Below, piece by piece: positions 40,100 through 48,117 of a stretch of 64,000 nucleotides of DNA; the stretch's first letter is position 1; each line of letters begins with the position of its first letter. Origin of the DNA: Acidiphilium sp. C61 (GTDB lineage Bacteria; Pseudomonadota; Alphaproteobacteria; Acetobacterales; Acetobacteraceae). The translations under genes and the position numbers were made by a program. The stretch spans positions 1,450,001-1,514,000 of the forward strand of contig NZ_CACTIA010000005.1 of assembly GCF_902712915.1 (NCBI RefSeq), read 5' to 3'. The notes beneath the pieces were generated by a model that was given only the letters and a program-made list of their open reading frames with translations, did not search any database and was not told the DNA's origin.

Positions 40100-41705
40100 T
40101 TTGCCGACTCTGCCCGAATATGAAGGTAACTTGTGGATCTCGAGGCTTCCGCCAATAAAGTCGCAACTCGAGATCTACCAGGAGCTGCGCGACGCACCTT
40201 ACTTCAATGAAAAAGAGCCCGGCTATCCACGGCATTATCGCAAGCACTGCATAGCTCGCCTAGCCAACTGCTTCCTTCCCCAGGCCCGACAGGTGATCCT
40301 GGCCGAGCGCTTTTCGATGTTATTGCGCCAGGGTTACGTCGGCCGAAATCCCCTTACCCACGACTATCTCAAGCACATCTACGCGGGCATCGAGAGAATC
40401 GAAAGAAGATCGCTGGATGTAGCGCCAAAGACACCGGTGAAAGTCACCGCAAGCAGTTTTGGGCTCCTTGGCTGTCCAGGTGTCGGCAAGACGGTGTCAG
40501 TACGGCGAGTCCTGGCTCAATATCCACAGACGATTCAGCATGACAATCCGTTCAGCATTACCCAGATCGTCTGGCTTAGACTCGAGGCGCCCGTTCTCGG
40601 GTCTCTGAGACAATTATGTATCGACTTCTTTCACGCCGTCGACGAATTGATAGGTACAGACTATGTCAAGCGATACGGAAAAAGCAAAACGACGGAACAG
40701 CTGACGCCGTATATGGCGCAGGTTGCGAATTTACACGGGCTCGGCGTGTTGGTGATCGACGAAATCCAGCACTTACGCGGCGCGAAGGTCGGCGCGAACA
40801 CGTTGATGAACTTCCTTGTAAAGCTGGTGAATACGATCGGCGTGCCAGTGATTCCGATTGGAACGTTTGGCGCTTTGCCCACCCTGCAGGGCAATTTCAG
40901 CACGGCACGTCGCTCCACCGGTCTGGGCTCACAATTCTGGGATCGGATAGCGCCGGGACCGGAGTGGGATCGTTTCCTCACTGATCTATGGAAATACCAG
41001 TGGACCACACCACCTACCGCCCTCAACGGGGAACTGAACGCGGTGATGTACGATCAGAGCCAGGGCGTCGTCGATCTGGCGGTCAAGCTATTCATGCTGG
41101 CCCAGATGCGGGTTGTCGACGCAAACCAGAGTCGCAAGAGACAGTCAGAGGAATTAACACCACGCCTGATCCGGACAGTCGCGAGAGACGAGTTCCAGCT
41201 CGTAGCGCCGATGATCAAGGCTTTGCGTGAGAACGACAACTTCGAACTGAACATGTACGACGACTTGCGGGGACTGGACGCACACATCCAGTCGATCCTC
41301 GGCGGTGCGTCTGACCCCAGACCGAGGCTCGAAATCGACCCCGAGGCGTCCCCAAGGTCAGGACAGGCGCCGAAGTCCCAGTCCGTCACCGATGCGGTGC
41401 TCAGTGCATTGAAGAAAATTTGCGTGGCAGAGGATATCGCACAGGCGCTGGTCAATGACGCCGTAGCCAAGGATCCGTCCGGCGACCCGCTCTTGTTACT
41501 CGAGAACGTTCTCACGACCTTGAGAAGCAGCCCGCCGAAAGTCAGTCGTCCCAAGGTCAAGGCAGGGTCTCGGAAGGTGGCGGATCCTGATGATGACGAC
41601 CTCCGGACAATTGTGAAAGGCGGTGCAGAGCGGGGTAAATGCGCGTACGATGCGCTTAAGGAAGCCGGAGTGGTAAGGCCGCCTCTTCTGGATTTCGCCG
41701 GTTAA
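40083..41705 (+). CDS. tnsC: Tn7-like AAA+ regulator TnsC
   Basis: TnsC is the ATP-dependent matchmaker that links target-bound TnsD or TnsE to TnsAB and imposes target immunity. The 540-residue protein (Tn7 TnsC 555) has Walker A GCPGVGKT with Lys136, Walker B VLVIDEIQHL, a sensor-like PVIPIGTFGAL and a conserved downstream helical region. The start is one of two adjacent ATGs (40083 or 40086) inside the end of tnsB. It ends 2 bp before tnsD, so translation is coupled. Confidence 0.93.
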   Translation: MMTTPDLPTLPEYEGNLWISRLPPIKSQLEIYQELRDAPYFNEKEPGYPRHYRKHCIARLANCFLPQARQVILAERFSMLLRQGYVGRNPLTHDYLKHIYAGIERIERRSLDVAPKTPVKVTASSFGLLGCPGVGKTVSVRRVLAQYPQTIQHDNPFSITQIVWLRLEAPVLGSLRQLCIDFFHAVDELIGTDYVKRYGKSKTTEQLTPYMAQVANLHGLGVLVIDEIQHLRGAKVGANTLMNFLVKLVNTIGVPVIPIGTFGALPTLQGNFSTARRSTGLGSQFWDRIAPGPEWDRFLTDLWKYQWTTPPTALNGELNAVMYDQSQGVVDLAVKLFMLAQMRVVDANQSRKRQSEELTPRLIRTVARDEFQLVAPMIKALRENDNFELNMYDDLRGLDAHIQSILGGASDPRPRLEIDPEASPRSGQAPKSQSVTDAVLSALKKICVAEDIAQALVNDAVAKDPSGDPLLLLENVLTTLRSSPPKVSRPKVKAGSRKVADPDDDDLRTIVKGGAERGKCAYDALKEAGVVRPPLLDFAG

Positions 41706-41707
41706 CC

Positions 41708-43447
41708 ATGCTCGCGTATTTCCCGCAGGTTTATCCGGGAGAACTGCTGTACAGCGTACTGGCCCGCTACCATCGACACATGGGCGCCCCCTCCTCGATT
41801 CAATCCATGGAGAGCCTGTACGGCCACCGCCTTGTCGTTGCGAGTGTAGATCTTCCAGGCCATTTGCAGTCCCTGGTGGATCGGCTCCCGCCGGGCTCCG
41901 GATGGACGGTTGACCGCGTCATCGAGGAACTCACCTTGTTCCCGTACTATACCGCGTTCCAGCCACCAGGGGTGGTCAATCGCGTCCGAGCGGCAATGCG
42001 GAATGGTGTTACGAATGGGATGCTGCTTCGCCTGGGCATAGCCGCATTTCGGGCCGGTCACGTAACTCAGCTGCGGTTCTGCCCAGCCTGTCTGACAGAG
42101 ATGGAAAAATGCCCAGGCGAACCCTATTGGCGCCGCGACCACCAGTTGCCTGGCGTTCTTGTCTGCCCAACGCACGGCTGTCCGCTGAAGGCCAGTGCGG
42201 TATCGCTGACCGGCTTCGGACGCCACATCTATGTCGCGGCCACCAAGCGCAGCTGCCCGAACGATTCGCCGGATCTTGTCGCCGGAAATGATTACCTCCT
42301 GTTGACGAAACTTGAGCGCCTGGCCGGCGCGAGCCGCGCGCTTCTCGAGAAGCCCGGCCCAATCAGAACTACGCAAGAGTGGAGCAAACACTACCGTGGC
42401 GCCTTGCTGCGATCTGGGCTGACCCTGTCTTCCGGACGGCTGGACCAGCGACGGCTCGAACAGGCATTTTTCGAAAATTATGCGGGTGTCCTTCGGCTAC
42501 TTCCGGAACTGACCGTCGGGGCATTTCGCCCCGGTCCCTGGCTTACAGCGATGTCACGCAAACACCGACACGCGTTTCATCCGTTCCAGCACGTGCTCCT
42601 CCAGGATTTTCTCGACCGTCAGCTGCGAATTGACGTGCCATTCGGCGACGGGCCTTGGGAGTGTCCGAATCCCCTGGCGCCACATCGGAGCAGGCTGACA
42701 ATTTCCGAAGTGAGAATCCACCGAAACCATGGTCATCTGGTCGGCGTGTTCGCCTGCAAATGCGGGTATATCTACACCCGCAGTCTCTTCCTGGAACGGC
42801 AAGTTCTCGGACCACCGCGCTTTCAGGCCTACGGCCCATTGTTGGCGCCTGCACTGAGAGAGGCGGTGGATTCCGGCATATCGCTGCGAAGCGTGGCGCG
42901 TAGGCTTGAGCTGGACCCGAAGACGGTAGTCAAGCTGGCCGTCGAACTGGGCATAGGCACGCGGTGGAAGACGCCGCCAGGTTACTGCTCGGCTGCGTCA
43001 TGCGTCGGTCGAACCACGGCATCCCATCGACGAGTACCGCCAGTCAGCAGACGCTCAGCTTCCCCGCATTTTCGTCGAGACTGGGATGTTGTTGATCGCG
43101 AAGCTGGAATAAAGATTTTGCTGGCGACCCTGCACCTTTTGACGCAGGAGCCACCCGTGCGGATCACGCGATCGCAGATCGAACGCACGACCTGGAATCG
43201 GGGGTGGCTCGCCAAGCGAGCCGGGAAGTTGCCACACGCAATGGGATGTCTACGTGATGTTGTCGAGTCGGTCGATCAGTTCCAGGAGCGCCGCACCCGG
43301 CACATCATCCGGGAGATGGATCGCGCCGGTGAACCCCTGGCGGCCTGGCGAGTTCTGCGCCGGGCTGGTCTGACATCCGCGCGCGAACACCTGGTCCAGA
43401 CGCTTTTGGCCGAGCATTTTGAGACGCCCTGGGTGGCGACCGCATGA
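41708..43447 (+). CDS. tnsD: Tn7-like site-selector TnsD (TniQ family)
   Basis: TnsD binds the glmS end and directs insertion to attTn7. The TniQ domain begins FPQVYPGELLYSVLARYHRH and holds a zinc site (FCPACL, then LVCPTHGCPL). SRKHRHAFHPFQHVLLQDFL and the C-terminal half (RDWDVVDREAGIKILLA, GKLPHAMGCL, EPLAAWRVLRRAGL) match Tn7 TnsD, which is 508 residues. This one has 579. The extra stretch includes a second Cys cluster (ECPNP, FACKCGYIY) and a helix-turn-helix-like GISLRSVARRLELDPKTV. Its stop overlaps tnsE (ATGA). The attTn7 position of the element agrees with its role. Confidence 0.93.
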   Translation: MLAYFPQVYPGELLYSVLARYHRHMGAPSSIQSMESLYGHRLVVASVDLPGHLQSLVDRLPPGSGWTVDRVIEELTLFPYYTAFQPPGVVNRVRAAMRNGVTNGMLLRLGIAAFRAGHVTQLRFCPACLTEMEKCPGEPYWRRDHQLPGVLVCPTHGCPLKASAVSLTGFGRHIYVAATKRSCPNDSPDLVAGNDYLLLTKLERLAGASRALLEKPGPIRTTQEWSKHYRGALLRSGLTLSSGRLDQRRLEQAFFENYAGVLRLLPELTVGAFRPGPWLTAMSRKHRHAFHPFQHVLLQDFLDRQLRIDVPFGDGPWECPNPLAPHRSRLTISEVRIHRNHGHLVGVFACKCGYIYTRSLFLERQVLGPPRFQAYGPLLAPALREAVDSGISLRSVARRLELDPKTVVKLAVELGIGTRWKTPPGYCSAASCVGRTTASHRRVPPVSRRSASPHFRRDWDVVDREAGIKILLATLHLLTQEPPVRITRSQIERTTWNRGWLAKRAGKLPHAMGCLRDVVESVDQFQERRTRHIIREMDRAGEPLAAWRVLRRAGLTSAREHLVQTLLAEHFETPWVATA

Positions 43448-45066
43448 GGCGGATCGTCTTTCGGTCGATCGCGGATCTCTCGAAGGATCCCGTTGAAGTC
43501 TTTTGGCTGAGGGGGTTGGTTCGTAACGAGAGAAACGAGTGGAACGTTAGGGTCGTTTACCGGGTCAAGGGCACGAATGATTTAATCCCGGTAGAGGAGC
43601 CCATCGGGATGTTCCCCTTGTTAAGCCCCGGCATCTGGTTCGAGCATGGTCAAATGCGAACGGACGAACTGCCGGGGAGCGATTTCGAAACGATCGTGCC
43701 GGACACGGGCCGACCGGAAATCCTCACGTCCGCGGATCTCCCGCATGAACTCCTGCCCCTGCCCAAGGGGACAAACCGCGCCCAGCGTTTGTTCCACTAT
43801 CGGACAGCGAAAGGCGACGTGCTGGTTCCGGTGATCGAGCTGGTCCGGGCAATGTTCATCCACAACCGCGCCTTGGCCTTGGCATTGATGCGCCCGGCGG
43901 GCCTTGAGCAGCTGTATGCACCATTGATGCCCGGGTGGAGCGAAACTGCGACGATCCGTTTCACGCGGGAAATCGATCCCCGCGCGATAAGCCGTAGCTT
44001 CGCACTGGAATTCGCCTGGATTGCCTTGGATCCGGATGCCAGGCGTGCATGGGACAGCATTCAACGTCTCTCGATGGGTCAAGAGTATGTCCTGTTTGAG
44101 CCGCCCTCGATCCAGAATTCCCTGTGGACGTTCCGCGGTACCCAACGCGGCAGGCAGTGGCTGGTACTGGAGTTGACCTGTATCGGTGGCCGTCGGCTCC
44201 CGTTTCGGAAGCTGGAATACAGTCATCCCGGCTTCGTCAAGGCGATGAGAGCTGGGGGTGACACTAAAGACGTGCCCGGCTCCAATGACCGGCACGGAAC
44301 TCGGACATCGTCGGCGGAGCGCGACATCGACGTCGACGACAAAGACGGAAGCGGCAGCTATCACACCACCAAAATTGTATCCCTTCCGAGCCGTCGCAGC
44401 GTGTTCGAGAACGATTTTGAAGTCGCGAAGATCCAACGGGCAGGGTCGGAAAAGTCCCGGCCGCGCAAGAAAAAGGCCGAAGAGACAAGGAAGGCACCGG
44501 ATACATCCACGCTCCAAGCGTTCCACGTCACAACTGGCGAACGCAGCGAAACCGCAAGGCGCGTTCCTTTGGAATTCAAGACGCTTGCGCTTGCACCCCT
44601 ACATGATATGGGCGATCTCGTGGCACTGGATGAGACCGTTCGTCACATGCGAGCCATGAGGCCCGGAGCGGCTTTCTCCGTAACGCTGGTTCAACTTGAG
44701 CAGGGTCGCGCAGCCGCGAGTACGGGATCGCGGCCGCGTGTCGCGATGCTCGTCACAATAGAACCGCCGGGCAAACCTCCGATAGTCCTGATCGACTTCG
44801 AGAGGACCGGGATTTCAGCACTCTCCGTGATGACCATGCACTTTACGCCAGATACCACCGAGGAGCAGATCGAGAACTCGGTCCGTACGATGATCGATGG
44901 CTGGATCAACAGTGGCGGACATTGGTCTGGCGAGAAGGAAAAAGACCTTGAGACGATCTGTCGCTGCGAACGGCTACCCAAGGCGTTGATACCGAGAAAT
45001 ACCCACAGCGAAAGAAGCAAGGACTGGGCGAAACGATTGCTCAGAAAATTGGGACTGTCAGCATGA
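43444..45066 (+). CDS. tnsE: Tn7-like target selector TnsE
   Basis: TnsE steers Tn7 to discontinuously replicating DNA, such as conjugating plasmids, through contact with the sliding clamp and 3'-recessed ends. I assign it by position (fifth in the operon), length (540; Tn7 TnsE 538) and short matches: an early HxxxL-type LRGLVRNERNEWNV, the IELVRAMFIHNRALALALM block (Tn7 PQLELARSLFLIN), a charged linker (330-360), a late LIDFERTGISALS strand and the C-terminal KDWAKRLLRKLG. The protein diverges strongly outside these blocks. It overlaps tnsD by 4 bp. Confidence 0.82.
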   Translation: MRRIVFRSIADLSKDPVEVFWLRGLVRNERNEWNVRVVYRVKGTNDLIPVEEPIGMFPLLSPGIWFEHGQMRTDELPGSDFETIVPDTGRPEILTSADLPHELLPLPKGTNRAQRLFHYRTAKGDVLVPVIELVRAMFIHNRALALALMRPAGLEQLYAPLMPGWSETATIRFTREIDPRAISRSFALEFAWIALDPDARRAWDSIQRLSMGQEYVLFEPPSIQNSLWTFRGTQRGRQWLVLELTCIGGRRLPFRKLEYSHPGFVKAMRAGGDTKDVPGSNDRHGTRTSSAERDIDVDDKDGSGSYHTTKIVSLPSRRSVFENDFEVAKIQRAGSEKSRPRKKKAEETRKAPDTSTLQAFHVTTGERSETARRVPLEFKTLALAPLHDMGDLVALDETVRHMRAMRPGAAFSVTLVQLEQGRAAASTGSRPRVAMLVTIEPPGKPPIVLIDFERTGISALSVMTMHFTPDTTEEQIENSVRTMIDGWINSGGHWSGEKEKDLETICRCERLPKALIPRNTHSERSKDWAKRLLRKLGLSA

Positions 45067-45221
45067 AATGTCGACCAGTGGCAAGCCCATCTTCTCATAA
45101 TCCAGAATGGGCTAGACCAGATGTTCGCCTGAGATTGGGGTAACCCGTCTCGCATTATGCAGGTTTCCGAGGGTTGCGCCGGGAGGTCCGGTGCCGAGCC
45201 TTGATGCATAGGAGACGGGTC

Positions 45222-45374
45222 ATGGGAGAGCATATCACCTTTATCGGGCTGGACGTGCACAAGGAGACGATCACGGTCGCGCTGGCAGAAACCGGCGGCC
45301 GGGGTGACGTGCGCGAGTATGGCCGGATCGCGAACACCCCGGAGGCGCTGACGAGGCGTATCCATCCGGTCTGA
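45222..45374 (+). pseudogene. N-terminal relic of an IS110-family transposase
   Basis: From ATG 45222 the frame reads ITFIGLDVHKETITVALAE, the DEDD-type start of IS110 transposases, behind a typical upstream region (45120-45221) with GGTAACCCGTCTCG. It runs only about 45 codons before sequence of another IS takes over. Two of the four catalytic acidic residues can be present at most, so it is inactive. Confidence 0.7.
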
Positions 45375-45430
45375 ACCGCCTGCCGGTACGGCAAGGAGCC
45401 GTGCATAAGAGCGCTGCTACGAGCTGATTC

Positions 45431-45650
45431 ATGGTAAGGGGCGGCGTGCGGATGGAGATCATCACGGGGGTAGAGCGCCGGCGCCGCTGGCGGGATGAGG
45501 ACAAGCTACGGATTGTTGCGGAAGCGGAAGCGCTTGGTGCGGTGTTTGCGGAAGTTGCGCGGCGGCATGACATATCGCGTGGTCAGCTATGGAACTGGCG
45601 CCATCTGGTGCGTGCTGGCGAATTGAGTTTGGTTTCGGCACCTGTGACCT
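45431..45650 (+). pseudogene. IS66-family accessory ORF (TnpA) relic
   Basis: The frame beginning MEIITGVERRRRWRDEDKLR and continuing VARRHDISRGQLWNWRHLVR is the helix-turn-helix accessory protein of IS66-type elements. After GELSLVSAPV the homology ends and the reading runs into the IS256-type sequence. The preceding 45370-45430 stretch resembles an IS66 end. No tnpB or tnpC follows here. Confidence 0.65.
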
Positions 45651-46417
45651 GGCAGCCCGCCTGCAAACGCTGCTGCCGTCCCACGCGCAGCCATCAGCAT
45701 GACGCGGCGGATTGCGGACTTGAGGCCCTCGTGCGCGTCGGAGATGACCAGCTTTACCTGACGCAGACCGCGGCGCACCAGGCTCTTGAGGAAGGCAGCC
45801 CAGAAGGTCTCGGCCTCGCTGGGGCCGATGTGCAGCCCGACGATCTCGCGCTTGCCTTCGGTATTAGCGGCCACGGCGATTATCGCAGCCACCGAGACGA
45901 TGCGCCCTCCCTCGCGCTGCTTGAGGTAGGTGGCGTCGAGCCAAAGATACGGCCAGTCACCGGTCAGCGGGCGCTCGAGGAAGGCGTTCACCCGCTCGTC
46001 GATATCCTTGCACAGCTTGCTCACCGTGCTCTTGCCAATGCCACTCAGCCCCATGGCCTGCACCAGGTCGTCGACGCGTCGGGTGGAGACGCCGCCAACC
46101 CAGGCTTCCTGGATCACCGCGACCAGGGCCTTCTCGGACGTCTTCCTGGGCTCGAGGAAAGGCGGGAAGTAAGAGCCCTGCCGCAGCTTGGGAATGCGCA
46201 GTTGTAGATTGCCGAGCCGGGTGTCGAGCGAGCGATCGCGGTAACCGTTGCGGTAGGTCGTCCGCTCACCAGTGCGCTCATGGCGCCCGGCGCCGATCGG
46301 GCCTTCCACGTCGGCTTCCATAAGCAGTTGCACTACGGCCTCCGCCACACTGCGCAGGAAATCTCCATCGCCGGCTTTCGCCAGCAATTCAGCCAAGGGT
46401 AGTCTGTCTTCGGTCAT
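45587..46417 (-). pseudogene. IS256-family transposase, 3'-truncated
   Basis: The N-terminal two thirds of a mutator/IS256 transposase: LAKAGDGDFLRSVAEAVVQLL, RNGYRDRSLDTRLGNLQLRIP, the first catalytic Asp in YLWLDATYLKQ and the second in VISDAHEGLKSAIRR. Homology stops right after IRRVM (near 45700), before the conserved WQRCRVH block and the third catalytic Glu, and the frame then runs into IS66-derived sequence. The ATG at 46417 follows a GAGAGGA ribosome site. The protein would be inactive. Confidence 0.8.
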
Positions 46418-46496
46418 CGGGTCCTCTCGGGTTCGCGTGAAGCTTCGCAACTCCACCGTAGCCGCTCGATCCGATGGCCACCTAAACCCAGGCTCA

Positions 46497-46553
46497 TGCG
46501 TTGGATCGGCCCCTCCGGCCGGCTACGCCGACCTCCGGCGCCAATCCAACGCA
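46497..46553. repeat. Inverted repeat near the IS256-type relic
   Basis: Perfect 10-bp arms TGCGTTGGAT (46497-46506) and ATCCAACGCA (46544-46553) enclose a 37-bp GC-rich loop, upstream of the IS256-type transposase start. It may be an IS terminus or a foldback; origin not resolved. Confidence 0.4.
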
Positions 46554-46588
46554 CGGCAGTCAGACAATTTCCACCACAAGCGCGGACA

Positions 46589-46879
46589 TTAGCATCGACG
46601 GCGTCCTTCGGGCGTGTCGCCGTCGACAATTGGGGTCAGGATCGCGACGCCTTCCAGGTTTTCATCGAGCAGCGCGGCGATTCTGGCCGAGACTGCTGCG
46701 ATGTCCGCCGGCTCCAGCTTCGCCCCCACGCTTTCGGCAAGCGTATGCATCACCGCGACCTTTCTAAGGTAAGGCGCGGCGCGCTCATCGGGCAGCAATG
46801 CCTTGTAGGCCTTTGTCACGTCGCCCGCGAACCGCAGGAATTCGCGCCGGCGCTCATCCGGAACGACCAACGTCCCCAC
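46589..46879 (-). pseudogene. Fragment of a type I restriction enzyme R subunit (HsdR C-terminal region)
   Basis: A 96-codon open stretch with FLRFAGDVTKAYKALLPDER, AVMHTLAESVGAKLEPADIA and VSARIAALLDENLEG. It matches the helical C-terminal region of type I restriction R subunits that lies after the helicase domains. No motor or nuclease motif is present, and an in-frame stop lies just upstream, so it is a both-ends-truncated relic of a restriction system. It sits among IS fragments within the Tn7-like element, which often carries defence genes. Confidence 0.6.
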
Positions 46880-47354
46880 GGCCTGTGGGATCAGCTTGAG
46901 GCGTTACACCATATTGGCTCACTACACGACCTGGAACGCAATAGGAATTCCAAAATTTCGGACACGCAGGGCATCGTGCCAAGGCCAATGCGGGGATAAC
47001 CTGGCATTCTGCAGGGATCCGACGCCTCGGTCCGTGGGCGGCCCTCTGAGTCGTATCCGGCAAGCGCTATTATCGGATCTCATCGAATTAGTCGGCTTGC
47101 GTTTTCGCCCGGGCCTCCTCACGATGGCGACATGCTGGACCTCTCGACCGATTCCCCGTCGACCACTTTCGCCACGGGAGACGTCACGGGAGCCCGATGG
47201 AAATTCGAAGAACGCGGGCATACAGTGTCGGCATTGGGGGGCTCTGATTTCGAGAAAAGCCGTTGTTGCGCCGAGAATTTCTTAGAAATTTAAGCCTGAA
47301 TGCGCCGAACTCAGTGATAAATGCGGGGTAACGATCCGTCCGAGGGATGAGCAA
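46880..47354. other. 475-bp intergenic region
   Basis: No convincing gene. Mixed composition; short open frames here lack ribosome sites and recognisable motifs. It is probably decayed cargo. Confidence 0.4.
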
Positions 47355-47756
47355 ATGACCAGATTCACGCGCGGCTTCAAAGATCACATGGAACGGCAGC
47401 GCGACTTCGAGAACGAGTTTGATGACAGGTGCGTTGACCTCAATGAGGAAGAAAAAGAAAGAGCTGCATTTACAAATAAATATAAAGCCCGAAAGCGCCA
47501 CTTCAAACGCAACAGAAACCTTCCAGTTACAGAGAATAAGTGGGATACCTTTATTGACCTTCCTGTAGAAGAAGCCCGAAGTAGGCTTCTCATAGCCGGC
47601 TATGTCGACAAGCCAATGAGAGGCCTTAAAGACGGGGACGTGCATATGCACCACCCGGAGCACTCCTATTCGGTTCACATTTGGCCCGCACGGGAGGATG
47701 CTGATCTGCGTCCGGTTGTAGGCAAGTCTAGGTACAGTCTACATGGTATACACTGA
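47355..47756 (+). CDS. Hypothetical charged small protein
   Basis: A 133-residue protein I do not recognise. Its first 60 residues are very rich in Arg, Lys, Glu and Asp (RDFENEFDDRCVDLNEEEKE). The second half has LPVEEARSRLLIAGYVDKPM and a histidine-rich DVHMHHPEHSYSVHIW. GAGGGATGAG precedes the ATG. Its base composition is lower in GC than the core and close to the other transposon cargo. Coding status is likely but not certain, and no function is suggested. Confidence 0.5.
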   Translation: MTRFTRGFKDHMERQRDFENEFDDRCVDLNEEEKERAAFTNKYKARKRHFKRNRNLPVTENKWDTFIDLPVEEARSRLLIAGYVDKPMRGLKDGDVHMHHPEHSYSVHIWPAREDADLRPVVGKSRYSLHGIH

Positions 47757-48117
47757 TTTCCGACAATCAAGGTTTGCGCGCGTGTGCGATGCCGCCAGAC
47801 GTGACTGCCAGCGCCGCGTCGGGTTGACTCGAGCAGGCCGAAGCACGTCGGCATCAACCGCAGGCCACGGCCGCGACGCCGCTCCCATAGATGTCGATCA
47901 TCCTGACGCGCACGCCGCGGAATTTCGCGCCGTTGGGCTCAACGCAGATGATCGCGTACGATGGCCTTGTTATCTCTGGGGCACAGCGAGCTTCACGAAC
48001 GGGGTTATGGGTGTGGTGAGTGCCCGGCTTGTGATCTTAGAATGAAGGGCTGGTCGACATACCAAAACGCCAACTTGACGCAACACTCACCGGGTGGCCG
48101 GTGGGTAAGGGGGGGCC
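47757..48117. other. 361-bp region upstream of the nuclease-helicase pair
   Basis: No supportable gene. It should hold the promoter of the nuclease gene; a G-rich tract (GGTGGGTAAGGGGGGGCC) lies just before that start and includes its ribosome site. Confidence 0.4.

Noticed and set aside
42766..42790. CTACACCCG as a possible left terminus with target duplication
   Set aside because: It lies inside the intact tnsD coding region and has no inverted binding sites beside it.
34724..48117. A CRISPR-associated Tn7-like element (cas genes or array)
   Set aside because: No repeat-spacer array and no Cas protein were seen; the operon has TnsD and TnsE selectors instead.
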